Positions 45,620 to 53,868 of a stretch of DNA of 64,000 bases are shown piece after piece (the first letter of the stretch is position 1; each line of letters begins with the position of its first letter). This stretch comes from Luteibacter sp. 9135 (GTDB taxonomy: Bacteria > Pseudomonadota > Gammaproteobacteria > Xanthomonadales > Rhodanobacteraceae): NCBI RefSeq assembly GCF_000745005.1, contig NZ_JQNB01000001.1:2845501-2909500 (forward strand), read 5' to 3'. The notes beneath the pieces are model-generated. The model saw only the letters and a list, made by a program, of their open reading frames with translations, did not search any database and was not told where the DNA came from. The position numbers and the translations under genes were made by a program.

Positions 45620-46492
45620 ATGATGATCCATCACTACACGAGCGTTAAGAACCTTTCGCTTATTTTGAAAAATCGCACGTTAAGGTTTGGTCGGGCAGAT
45701 CAGCTGGATGATCCGTCCGAAGTGCCCTTCCGGACAGATCGTCTCGGGCCTCATCGGTTCTTCGTCAGCTCCTGGTGCCAAGGACTTCGTGGAGAAGCAG
45801 GATTGTGGCATCGGTATGCTGACCGCGATCACGGTGTGCGGCTTTCACTTCCTCGGATGCCCTTTGACTGGACACGCTATGCCGTAGAGTTTTCGCGCAT
45901 GTGCAACATTCACGGGCACATGAAGAAAATTGGCGTCAAAATTTTGGACGTGGTAATGCCGTTTGGCGAAGAGACGCTTTTTGGTAACGGTTACATGGTT
46001 ACGCCCACTTGGACGGATCTCCCAAACGCATTTGGTGCACCAGTAATCTACGTCGATGACCCGATCACTGAAGCCGCAAAAACAGTGGTCGTAGATGGCG
46101 AAAGGTTGACGATTCACGGTGATAGTAATCGCCTGGCACGCGTAAAGGGACTAGCTTGGTCAGATCAGGACGAATATCGTTTCGTGCTCTCAGCGATCGG
46201 CGGCCCGAAGCTGGATTACGCAGAAGATCCCGCGCGATATCGAGAGGCGATGATGGACATCATGGAGTCCGGGGCTAAGATTGGGTTTGATAAATTTCAT
46301 CCGGATGTCCCGGCCATCTTTGTGCCTTTTGGCGCGAACGCGTTCGTCGGGATGACCGTCACGTTGGGACCGCAGATATCCACGGAGGATCGGATCATGG
46401 TCACCCAGCTAGTTCACGACTTAGCGCCGTCAGCGAGCGTGGTGGAAAGCAAACTCAGAACGCGCATTCGACCTTCCGGCGTAACTTCTTAA
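45620..46492 (+). CDS. DUF2971-like protein
   Basis: A 290-residue soluble protein. The N-terminus IHHYTSVKNLSLILKNRTLRFGRADQLDDPSE followed by FFVSSWCQ and GLWHRYADRDHGVRLSL matches the general pattern of DUF2971 proteins. In these, a short helix is followed by 'dP.E' and 'cfS....ims.lWahYa'. The family is common in mobile islands and near defence genes, and its function is unknown. The coding DNA is A+T-richer than the chromosome. The start is one of two adjacent ATGs. Confidence 0.75.
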   Translation: MMIHHYTSVKNLSLILKNRTLRFGRADQLDDPSEVPFRTDRLGPHRFFVSSWCQGLRGEAGLWHRYADRDHGVRLSLPRMPFDWTRYAVEFSRMCNIHGHMKKIGVKILDVVMPFGEETLFGNGYMVTPTWTDLPNAFGAPVIYVDDPITEAAKTVVVDGERLTIHGDSNRLARVKGLAWSDQDEYRFVLSAIGGPKLDYAEDPARYREAMMDIMESGAKIGFDKFHPDVPAIFVPFGANAFVGMTVTLGPQISTEDRIMVTQLVHDLAPSASVVESKLRTRIRPSGVTS

Positions 46493-46584
46493 CCGTGAGG
46501 ATGGTGAGCAGGGCCGCTGCGTGTCCGTATCACCACATGAGACTCACAAGTCAGTGACGCGTGATTACGCTAGCCAGTGCACAG

Positions 46585-47703
46585 TTATGGGGCGGTGGCG
46601 CGCCCGCCCGCTTTGCGGCTCTGTTTACTGCGCGGCTGGCGCTGCTCCGTCTCATCCTCCCAGATGCGTAATACCTCCTGCATCACAGAAACCAACGGTT
46701 CCATGGCCGATTTGCCATCGCGCCAGTGCCGTCCATCCTCCCAGATGGTTCGCAGGGCGATCCTCAAAGGCTCGAAGCATCCAGCCAGGACGCTGGTGCG
46801 GGCAGGCGTCGAAAAATGCGTCACGCCTTCGGCGATGCCCATGCCGTCCAGGTGGCCGGTCAGATAAGCGGCCGTGAGCAACGGCTTGGTGGCCACACTT
46901 ACTCTGCGGATGAAGTCCGGCGCTGCCGCTGGCACGTCCCACCGGATTCGTCGGGTGCGTCGAGAAGGCGCGGGAAAGTCAGCGATGTCCCGTGCGATAC
47001 AGTTCTGAAAGTTGAAAAGGGCGCCTGCATAGTCGCCGGCCCAGGCGCTCAACCGGCACGCGGCATACTCATCCCAGATTGGATAGGCGAGATTCAACCA
47101 AGCGCGGTGCTGCCAAGCAAGCCGCGGGGTGTCGAACAGGTCGCGCCACTCGCGATTCGATCGATAGCGGGCGAATACGACATGGGCCAGTTCGTGGACC
47201 ACGATGTTGTGAGCGAGATCCGGCCCTGACGGGCGCAGCAAGGTCATGAGAAAGGTCGCGTCGAGGACCACGTAGCGATCGGGACGGTCGCCCCCGATGG
47301 TCAGCACGCATCCGGCTGCCGTCCTCAGCCAGCGCTTGAAGCGCTCTGAAGCCGCAGGCGAGCGGTGGTTCGGGACACGATCAATCTGCGTCACGATCGC
47401 TTCCAGATCGAACGTGACCGTCACACCCTTCATCACGGTTAGATCCCACTGCGCAGCGCGACTTTCCACGATGACGCGGACGGCCCGCAGGAGTGCGCGA
47501 ATCTTGCGTGGGTCGTGGCCTCGGCCTGAGTAGGTCAGGAGGCAACGGCGCCTAGAGTATGGGCGAAGGGAAAGACAAATTGCTCGAATTCTGGGCCTGA
47601 ATGGTCTTATTCCCACTTCACTGTGAACCTCCGCTTCGAGTCGCGGCTTGGAGCAAACGTCGGCCGGGGCATAAACAGGTGGAGCAAGAGGCTGAGCGAT
47701 CAA
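46585..47703 (-). CDS. Putative HEXXH-motif (zincin-like) protein
   Basis: Up to 372 residues. The central feature is LAHNIVVHELAHVVFARYRSN, a helix with HELAH, the zinc-site pattern of gluzincin or ImmA-like proteases. A candidate third ligand is a Glu in PIWDEYAACRLSAW about 40 residues later. The C-terminus is basic and Gln-rich. The longest frame starts at a TTG (47703). The true start may be internal, for example the ATG at 47433 (MKGVTVTFDLEAIV), since the first 90 residues are Arg-rich and unconserved in style. I do not recognise the family; protease activity is inferred from the motif only. Confidence 0.65.
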   Translation of the reverse strand: MIAQPLAPPVYAPADVCSKPRLEAEVHSEVGIRPFRPRIRAICLSLRPYSRRRCLLTYSGRGHDPRKIRALLRAVRVIVESRAAQWDLTVMKGVTVTFDLEAIVTQIDRVPNHRSPAASERFKRWLRTAAGCVLTIGGDRPDRYVVLDATFLMTLLRPSGPDLAHNIVVHELAHVVFARYRSNREWRDLFDTPRLAWQHRAWLNLAYPIWDEYAACRLSAWAGDYAGALFNFQNCIARDIADFPAPSRRTRRIRWDVPAAAPDFIRRVSVATKPLLTAAYLTGHLDGMGIAEGVTHFSTPARTSVLAGCFEPLRIALRTIWEDGRHWRDGKSAMEPLVSVMQEVLRIWEDETEQRQPRSKQSRKAGGRATAP

Positions 47704-47807
47704 AGCATCATGATGCGGTAGGGATAGGGTGAATAAGTCTAGTCGGGGCTCATCGGGAGCTTTGAACCATCCACCTCAAGAGATAGAAATCGAATGTCGA
47801 TTCCTCT

Positions 47808-48086
47808 TCATAACCTCGGGTCGCAGGGCCCCTCGTGTCCAGCGTCTTGCTTACACCGGGAGCCACATACCCGTCGAGCGACCTCCAAATCTCGCCTCAA
47901 GTGTGAGCCGAGTGCTGCGGATTCGGCACGGTTCGCTCTATCCCACGCCGCCTGCGCCGAACTTCTAAGTAGATTGGAAGACGACCAACCCATCTCATCT
48001 GCAAAATCGGCAAGACTTTCATCTTCGTTCGCGAGCGCTCTCATTGATGCCGCCAGTCGATCTAGATAACCGTGGTTCGTAGTCAT
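47808..48086 (-). CDS. Small hypothetical protein
   Basis: A 92-residue protein (MTTNHGYLDRLAASMRALANEDESLADFADEMGWSSSNL at its start) with a strong GGAGGA site 7 bases before the ATG, so translation is well supported. The N-terminal half is predicted helical and acidic. The C-terminal third has three Cys and a His in a CGSRCKQDAGHEGPC pattern, compatible with a small metal site. Unknown family. It is divergent from the gene at 48199. Confidence 0.75.
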   Translation of the reverse strand: MTTNHGYLDRLAASMRALANEDESLADFADEMGWSSSNLLRSSAQAAWDRANRAESAALGSHLRRDLEVARRVCGSRCKQDAGHEGPCDPRL

Positions 48087-48198
48087 CAGTATTCCTCCGT
48101 CTTTTAGTTTGATGAGGTAACGCCAATCGCCAGAGCCGTCACTCCCTCGCGGCTAGAAGAGCTGTTAAGGTTCGATCTTCGCCGACAAGGAGCATGGA

Positions 48199-48690
48199 AT
48201 GGGACAGGTTGCAGGTGATCTCAATTTTCTCCTGCAGAGATCCAAGGCTTACAGCGCATACTTGCTAGAGGGTGACCCTTTACAGCAAGAGATGGAGCCT
48301 ATCTTAAGTTGGCATATCGAAGCATTGGCACTTTTGCAGCATTCCGACCGTCTTTCTGAGATCGAGACGGCGTTGCATCAGCTACGAGATCGGCCCGGCA
48401 TGGCGGTTGCCGTAAACGCGATCGAGGCTGAGATCAGCTCAATTAGAGGCGTTTTTGAAAGAATCTGGAAAAGAATGCCCTTTCACAAGGCGAGGGATTC
48501 TGATTCGCCTGAGACTGATGACAAGCTCACCGCCGAAGAAGGGGAGCGTGCTGCATCCTGGCAGATCGGGCTTCTTCAGACGCTGCTGAAGTCACTGGTC
48601 GAGATCCTCAGTGAAAGTGCGTCGCCTCTACTAAAATCGGTTTTTGGCCTCGTTAATGAGGGCATAGAGCACATCCGCTCGCGGCGGTAG
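48199..48690 (+). CDS. Hypothetical helical protein
   Basis: A 163-residue, largely helical protein (MGQVAGDLNFLLQRSKAYSA...) ending with SVFGLVNEGIEHIRSRR. An AAGGAG site lies 6 bases upstream of the ATG. No motif is recognised. Its last 60 bases overlap the end of a minus-strand frame that starts at 48914. It stands alone on the plus strand between minus-strand genes. Confidence 0.75.
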   Translation: MGQVAGDLNFLLQRSKAYSAYLLEGDPLQQEMEPILSWHIEALALLQHSDRLSEIETALHQLRDRPGMAVAVNAIEAEISSIRGVFERIWKRMPFHKARDSDSPETDDKLTAEEGERAASWQIGLLQTLLKSLVEILSESASPLLKSVFGLVNEGIEHIRSRR

Positions 48691-48914
48691 TTCGGTCCCC
48701 ACACTGACATGCGTGGCCAGGGCGATCTCTACCAGTTTGGCTTCCACGATGGGAGTTTTGATCCGCCTTATCGCTTCCCACGATAGCGACTTAGACACCA
48801 CCTCCAATTGGCCAAGCCAGCCTCTAGGTCGTCGGCAGGTTCTGTCGCAATGATCTGTCCACCGATGCAATGACCGAGCGAGGCGTTGCTTTGTAGAGCA
48901 TCTAATAGGCTCAT
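48631..48914 (-). pseudogene. Small gene with an apparent one-base frameshift
   Basis: From the ATG at 48914 the frame reads MSLLDALQSNASLGHCIGGQ, then IIATEPADDLEA, and stops early. A second frame takes over at 48817-48824 (GAGGCTGG region) with WLGQLEVVSKSLSWEAIRR and ends ADVLYALINEAKNRF. Inserting one base joins them into a sensible protein of about 94 residues. It begins 24 bases after the stop of the 462-residue gene upstream, so the two form one unit. It could be a decayed gene, a sequencing error or programmed frameshifting. Confidence 0.5.
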
Positions 48915-48938
48915 CGAATCAGACTATCGCTTTGGCAT

Positions 48939-50327
48939 TTAGATGAGCGATGCGTCGCTGCTGCCATGTGTCGCGAAAGCGGCGAGGGCTTTTGAGACGG
49001 TGGTATCTGGGTCGGTGGAATTTCCCGCGAAATGGATGTATTCCTCAAGCTGGTCACGCGTAACCAGCGCGATCTTTCGGTCTCGAAATTCGTCAGTTGT
49101 CATTGCGACTTGTTGCCGGTGCTGGCGGGTTACGAGCACCGCAAGAATCGGCCGGGCTGATCTTGAGGTCGATAGTGCGGCCTCAAGCGCGTGGCGCCGG
49201 TCCACCAGTTTTCCCACTTTGTTGTGAACATCCTTGGACTGGAGCGTGCATTCGATCAGGACCATCTGGCCGCCGGGTGTGGTCAGCACGATGTCCGGGG
49301 AATCTGTTTCGAGTTGAACGGAGGGTGCGAACCCACGGAGGAAAGCCAGCGCAGCCACTGCAAGTTCGAACTTCTCAGGTTGCGTGCCTTCGAGGAGGTT
49401 GAAGCGCACCTGTTTGAGATCGCGGTCAAAAGTCCGCATGGCCAGTAGTCGTTCGTTTTGAGACTTGGCGGGATGTGGAAACCATTGGCGCTGAACGCAA
49501 GCGTTGCCCACGCTTAGCACCACTAGGGCGCGCTCTGCTAGCGGTAGTTTGACTGTTGCCTTCCCGCGCCGAAGGCGCCCTTCCTGGATAAGGTCCCATT
49601 CGATATTTGAACCTACTTGGTGGCGCGAAGCCTGTGTCGGCCCCGGGTGTCCGACTACGGCGACGCCGACCATGTCTGTCCGCGTTCCGGGGTGCGCATC
49701 AATGGTTATGGTAAAGACTTCATCTTTGAAGCCCGATTCAGCGAAGGCGATATTACAAGGGGCGTTTAGAACGACCCGAAGGCTACCTTTCGATCGGTGT
49801 TCTCGGGGGTCCAAGACGGCCAACCAACGAACCAACTCATCGAGCCCATCGAATGGAATGTCTCCCATTCGAAGGGCCTGGTCGATCGCTGACAAGGCGG
49901 TGGCTTCGGGTAACGAAGTTGGTTGATTCCCCGAAATCATTACTGTAGGTCGGATCGCCCATTCCTGATTCGTCCGATCACGCTTAGCCGAAAGTAACGC
50001 GTGCTTGCGCAGGGATAAAGTCAGATTCCCGACGGCAATATCCCCTCTAACGGCTGAGTCCACAATGTTGATGATCGCTTCAGGAGTCAGATCATTCTGA
50101 ATATATTGACCGGCAATGAGACCTTCTGCTTCGACCTGGAAGGAGGAGATACCGTCTACCGGGAGTGGATAGAGGACCAGCTCACCCGTTAGTAGCTCCA
50201 TGTCGCCGGAGGTATTTAGATGGCCGATGTATCGGAAGTCGGCAGCGTAAGGGTCGCTTGCCCACACCTTCAGGCTGGCCAAAAGTTCATGCGTGGCTTC
50301 GTTGAACTTATCTAACACACTTGTCAT
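48939..50327 (-). CDS. Large hypothetical protein with possible PD-(D/E)XK restriction-like C-terminal domain
   Basis: A 462-residue soluble protein. The first 330 residues show no familiar motif. Near residue 350 it reads VQLETDSPDIVLTTPGGQMVLIECTLQSKD, the beta-hairpin layout of restriction-endonuclease-like folds: Asp, 10-15 residues, then hydrophobic-E-x-[KT]. Here the last residue is Thr rather than Lys. A following strand (ILAVLVTRQH) and the KIALVTRDQLEEYI helix fit the same fold. It could be a nuclease or a defence effector; the Thr may mean altered or lost catalysis. The start at 50327 has a weak CGGAAG site. Confidence 0.7.
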   Translation of the reverse strand: MTSVLDKFNEATHELLASLKVWASDPYAADFRYIGHLNTSGDMELLTGELVLYPLPVDGISSFQVEAEGLIAGQYIQNDLTPEAIINIVDSAVRGDIAVGNLTLSLRKHALLSAKRDRTNQEWAIRPTVMISGNQPTSLPEATALSAIDQALRMGDIPFDGLDELVRWLAVLDPREHRSKGSLRVVLNAPCNIAFAESGFKDEVFTITIDAHPGTRTDMVGVAVVGHPGPTQASRHQVGSNIEWDLIQEGRLRRGKATVKLPLAERALVVLSVGNACVQRQWFPHPAKSQNERLLAMRTFDRDLKQVRFNLLEGTQPEKFELAVAALAFLRGFAPSVQLETDSPDIVLTTPGGQMVLIECTLQSKDVHNKVGKLVDRRHALEAALSTSRSARPILAVLVTRQHRQQVAMTTDEFRDRKIALVTRDQLEEYIHFAGNSTDPDTTVSKALAAFATHGSSDASLI

Positions 50328-50605
50328 GGCTTCAGGCTTCCGGATCTAGAGATCGACATGGCAGTCATTGGCATGGCGTTCGAGGTAGGCAGGCGATGGC
50401 CGCCGATCAAAGTGGTCGAGCGCCCTGGGATGATCGAGAGGGAATGGAAACATTGGCGCACGCTGACTGCAACATCAAGAGCGAAAACGAGTGCGCGTCT
50501 TATGTGTTGTCCCAACACGCCACGTCGATCCAGAGCAACCGAGAGACGAATGTCGTGGCTTCCGTCATGGCGTCAAAGCGAAGCCAGGGCCAATTCCGGC
50601 TCGTC
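50328..50605. other. Non-coding stretch between island modules
   Basis: About 280 bases between the restriction-like gene and the ferritin-like gene. Several short frames cross it, but none has a ribosome site or a recognisable product. I see no repeat, hairpin with T-run, or IS remnant. It may hold a promoter for the gene at 50327-48939. Confidence 0.4.
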
Positions 50606-51784
50606 TCAGATCAAATTACGCGCCGAGGTAATTTCCCGCAGGAAGGTTTCAGGGAACCCGCCGCGCCTACGAGCATCAATCGCAACGGGAGCGTGGCCCG
50701 GCACGGTCAATCCAATGCGCTCAGCGGCGTCACGCACGCGCGCTCCATAGGGCCGATCGGGCGACGCTTTAGCCGCCATAGTGACCCATTTATTCCCGAT
50801 AGCCGTGTGAAGCTCTTCGTCCCTGCCGAACATTGATAGCAGATGTGCCGAGCGAAAGTCACCCACCGCGCAAAACGATCGCGACAGCGCTTGAACAGAG
50901 TCAAGGGCATTGCCTTCTTGGACCAACTGCTCGATGCAGAGGCACTCGATGGCATCGCGCCCTGCCATCCATCTGTCCCACACCTTTAAGGAGTAGCGTA
51001 GGCCGACAGCGGGACGCCCGATTTCATCGCATCGTAAGAGGCATGCTTGGGCGTGGCGTGCTTCGTCCCAGCATTGGCGTGCCATGTCAACCTTGAAAGC
51101 GATGGGCAGGTCGCGGAAACGAACGATGCTCGCCGCACATACCTCCATGGCCGAAAGCTCGATATCGGCGAAAACATCGTGAAGGATTTGGGCCCGTCCC
51201 TCTGGACTTTCAATCAGCGATGCCCACGTTGGTTCGTTGCCCTGCCTTGGTTCGAGGTCCGGGGCACGTCGCGGAGACGCCAGGGTTGCCGGGACAGGTA
51301 GCGATAGTGCATAGATGACGATTGGCCCAGACATAGAAATCGGGCAAGGGCAACTAGGCTTCGGGAAGTGCGCGGCGAGCGTCGCCTCAAGGACCTCGCT
51401 CGGCCCGTTCAATACCGTCTCCAAGTGATCCGCAAGCCTCCGCTCCCGTGATGCCGCGAGAAAGGCGCCAAGGAGCTCGGTCATCTGATCGGAGGCGGCG
51501 TGGATAGCGTGGTCCCCCTCCACCATCGTAAGTCGCTCGAATTCCTCTTCAAGTCCGGTTGGTGCCAGCAACCGCGTGTCCGCAGTCAGCTCGGTAAAGC
51601 GCAAGTGCGCGAGCGATAAGGCCCAACCCAGCTTGCCGATGCGCTGGCCAAGCGTAAGTTTGAGCTCAGTTGAAGCAGCACGCGGGAGCCAGCAAGCGTG
51701 GAACTCAAGTGCGCGAACGAACACATAACACAGCGCGCCGCTCCCCGATATTGCTCGGATTAACGGGTTGGTGTGCTCAGGCAT
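50606..51784 (-). CDS. Ferritin-like diiron protein in a peptide-modification cluster
   Basis: 392 residues. The pattern of a four-helix diiron carboxylate bundle is visible. VFADIELSAMEVC gives the first Glu, CWDEARHAQ the first ExxH, CIEQLVQEGNA the second Glu and GRDEELHTAIGNKW the second ExxH. This resembles DUF455/ferritin-like oxygenases. The N-terminal 200 residues are a helical domain without known motifs. The ATG at 51784 lies inside the end of the upstream gene (8-base overlap). In the cluster it could oxidise, hydroxylate or cleave the peptide product, an inference. It is the last gene of the unit. Confidence 0.8.
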   Translation of the reverse strand: MPEHTNPLIRAISGSGALCYVFVRALEFHACWLPRAASTELKLTLGQRIGKLGWALSLAHLRFTELTADTRLLAPTGLEEEFERLTMVEGDHAIHAASDQMTELLGAFLAASRERRLADHLETVLNGPSEVLEATLAAHFPKPSCPCPISMSGPIVIYALSLPVPATLASPRRAPDLEPRQGNEPTWASLIESPEGRAQILHDVFADIELSAMEVCAASIVRFRDLPIAFKVDMARQCWDEARHAQACLLRCDEIGRPAVGLRYSLKVWDRWMAGRDAIECLCIEQLVQEGNALDSVQALSRSFCAVGDFRSAHLLSMFGRDEELHTAIGNKWVTMAAKASPDRPYGARVRDAAERIGLTVPGHAPVAIDARRRGGFPETFLREITSARNLI

Positions 51785-52724
51785 GTCCAAGCCTTTGAGC
51801 ACCATGGCGCCAATAAAGCCGACCCAGGACAGCGTTGAACTGGAAGACTTCTGGCATGACCGCAACCACAGCCGCGCTTAGCCACTTCTCCCATTTTTGA
51901 TCCGGTGGAGGTGTGGACTGGGCGAGTTCTTCTTCTAAGAGGGATCGCGCCTTGGCGTTATCGCCCAAACTATGGAAGGCCAAGGCTCGCATCAGGCGCA
52001 ACGGCGCAGCCACGCGGGTCCCGACAAACTCAATCATCCGATCAAGGCAGGGCAGGGCGTCCCGCCGGTCCCAACCGAATGTAGCCTCTCGCAGGACATT
52101 TGCGGGAATGGGCCGCTCTAGACGAAATACAGCTGATTCGCCAACCTTGTCATGCTCAAGACTCACATAGTCGAGCAGCCCGGCCATGCTGTGTGCGATC
52201 CAGGGTTGGGTGGGGGAATAGAAGTCCTGGTGGATAATCAGCGAGTGGCCGGGGACCATTTGAGGAAGCCATCGTTGAAGGACGAATCCATTCAGCGCTG
52301 GCGTTTTAGCAAGATCGATGACGGCCAGCTCGATCGCTCGATCAACGCGGCCAACCTGGACCAACTCTCCGGCGCGGACTTCCACACGCGGTGTATCTCG
52401 CCCAAGGTTCCGTAGGAATATAGGAAGGAACGACTCACCAAACCGAATGTCGGCTCCTATTCCTGCTAAAAACTCCACTACATAGTGATCGGAGGCTGTA
52501 AACCGATCGATGGCGATGATGGGTGGCTCGGGTGGTTCATGTTGTTGATTGCGGGCTTCTAAGCCTCGGATCAACGCCTTGGTGCTAGCGCCGATAAAGC
52601 ACCCCGCATCAACGATACACCCTTCGCCACGAAAGTGTCTGCGCACGATCTGTTCGTAATAATCGGCTTCTGAGTCCTCGATGAACCCGCCGAGGTCGTC
52701 CCCAACAACGACGCGCATCGTCAC
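51777..52724 (-). CDS. Class I methyltransferase-fold protein
   Basis: 315 residues. The segment GEGCIVDAGCFIGASTKALIRGLE resembles SAM-binding motif I (hydrophobic-D-x-G-x-x-x-G-x-S/T) as in TylF/CmcI-type enzymes. IIAIDRFTASDHY and LAVIDLAKTPAL provide the later acidic motifs. A C-terminal helical part (RLMRALAFHSLGDNAKARSLLEEEL) looks like a TPR pair. The GTG start overlaps the oxygenase stop (GTGA). An ATG 6 bases later is also possible. Methyl transfer on the peptide product is a guess; the fold is fairly clear. Confidence 0.75.
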   Translation of the reverse strand: MTMRVVVGDDLGGFIEDSEADYYEQIVRRHFRGEGCIVDAGCFIGASTKALIRGLEARNQQHEPPEPPIIAIDRFTASDHYVVEFLAGIGADIRFGESFLPIFLRNLGRDTPRVEVRAGELVQVGRVDRAIELAVIDLAKTPALNGFVLQRWLPQMVPGHSLIIHQDFYSPTQPWIAHSMAGLLDYVSLEHDKVGESAVFRLERPIPANVLREATFGWDRRDALPCLDRMIEFVGTRVAAPLRLMRALAFHSLGDNAKARSLLEEELAQSTPPPDQKWEKWLSAAVVAVMPEVFQFNAVLGRLYWRHGAQRLGHA

Positions 52725-53839
52725 ACCTCGACCGCTTCGGAGGGAAAAGAATCCATTAGGGCCGCTCGCGCACCAGCGTTCACGGAAAGTCGCTCGGAAG
52801 GGCCGCCCGTCAAGAATGAAGCAAGAAGGCCCTGCGCGCCGCCCTGCTCCAAAAGGTTTGCGATCTCGATTTCCAAGAGTTCACCAATTGTCGCGTCGTC
52901 GAGCGTGAGGACCACGTCATCCATGCCTGTCAGACGCGCCTTGCCGGTGGTCATGGCCGGTATCCACGCCGCTGGACGCTCAAGCACGCCGAATACAAAT
53001 GCCAACTCCTCTGCGCGAGCGCCGATGACGGAGCGGACCGCAGCTCGCTCGTGTCGACTGATGCTTCGCCGACTGTAGATGGATGTGCCGTAGATGCTAT
53101 GGAAGAGGCCAGCCAGGCAGACATGCTCAGCGCAATCCCACTTCTTGAGGAGTCGCCAAGTGCCCACCAGGTGTTCCATCAGGCTTCGCCCGGAATGGCC
53201 GCTCGCCTCAGCACCATGCCGACGTAGGAACTCAAGAAGGTTCGCGCGAGGCATGGGTGAGCCATCCGATGCGATGCTGGAAGGCGTGCGTTGCATCTTG
53301 AAAACCAGCGTCATCCGAAGTGCGGGACACTCGCGGCTGACGGAGCGAGCAACGTGCTTGACGGTGCCATCGAAAACGATGAGGCGCCCCGGCCTGGGCG
53401 TCACCGCTTCACATTCACCGGATTCTCCAATGAACATGGTCTCACCAGCCCATTCCGCACTCCATGCCGGGTTTACATATACCAACGCCGTTAGAGCATC
53501 CTCGCCCGGCTTCGCGTCCCTGTGAACGTGGCCATCAAGGCCATACGTGTGCCCGTTCGCATAGCAGCGGACTAGCTGATAGTCGGGAGTGAACTGGTCC
53601 CGTATCTTTGCCCACACGGATGCGATCGCGGCGAGCTTGGGATCGCTGGCAAGTAGCTCATCCTGTCGGAAATATTCGTCGGGACGGCGGCTTCCACAGA
53701 AATGAATGTGCCAGAACGGTGTCTCCGCAGCCCCGGTGTTGGAGCGCCATCCGTAGGACCAGACCTCGCCTTTGAAATGGTGGGCGAGTAGGGCAGGGTC
53801 GACAAAGTCGTCAACGACCTTAAGCTTGGTGTGTAGCAT
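52721..53839 (-). CDS. 2-oxoglutarate/Fe(II) oxygenase fused to a DUF6817-like domain
   Basis: 372 residues in two domains. Residues 1-185 are a prolyl-4-hydroxylase-type jelly roll. The iron ligands are His106 and Asp108 (GHVHRD) with distal His162 (DGTVKHVARSV), and Arg175 in ALRMTLVFK may bind 2-oxoglutarate. Residues 195-365 hold a helical His-rich region (EHLVGTWRLLKKWDCAEHVCLAGLFHSIYGT). This is the DUF6817/HD-like layout found beside oxygenases and aminotransferases. It sits in the middle of the secreted-peptide cluster and could hydroxylate the substrate protein. The start is ATG at 53839. Confidence 0.82.
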   Translation of the reverse strand: MLHTKLKVVDDFVDPALLAHHFKGEVWSYGWRSNTGAAETPFWHIHFCGSRRPDEYFRQDELLASDPKLAAIASVWAKIRDQFTPDYQLVRCYANGHTYGLDGHVHRDAKPGEDALTALVYVNPAWSAEWAGETMFIGESGECEAVTPRPGRLIVFDGTVKHVARSVSRECPALRMTLVFKMQRTPSSIASDGSPMPRANLLEFLRRHGAEASGHSGRSLMEHLVGTWRLLKKWDCAEHVCLAGLFHSIYGTSIYSRRSISRHERAAVRSVIGARAEELAFVFGVLERPAAWIPAMTTGKARLTGMDDVVLTLDDATIGELLEIEIANLLEQGGAQGLLASFLTGGPSERLSVNAGARAALMDSFPSEAVEV

Positions 53840-53868
53840 GACGGTTCCGTGCTCGTTGATGTTGGAGG

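Noticed and set aside
50321..50836. Plus-strand frames running through the gap and into the ferritin-like gene
   Set aside because: No ribosome site, no recognisable product, and they overlap the end of a better-supported minus-strand gene.
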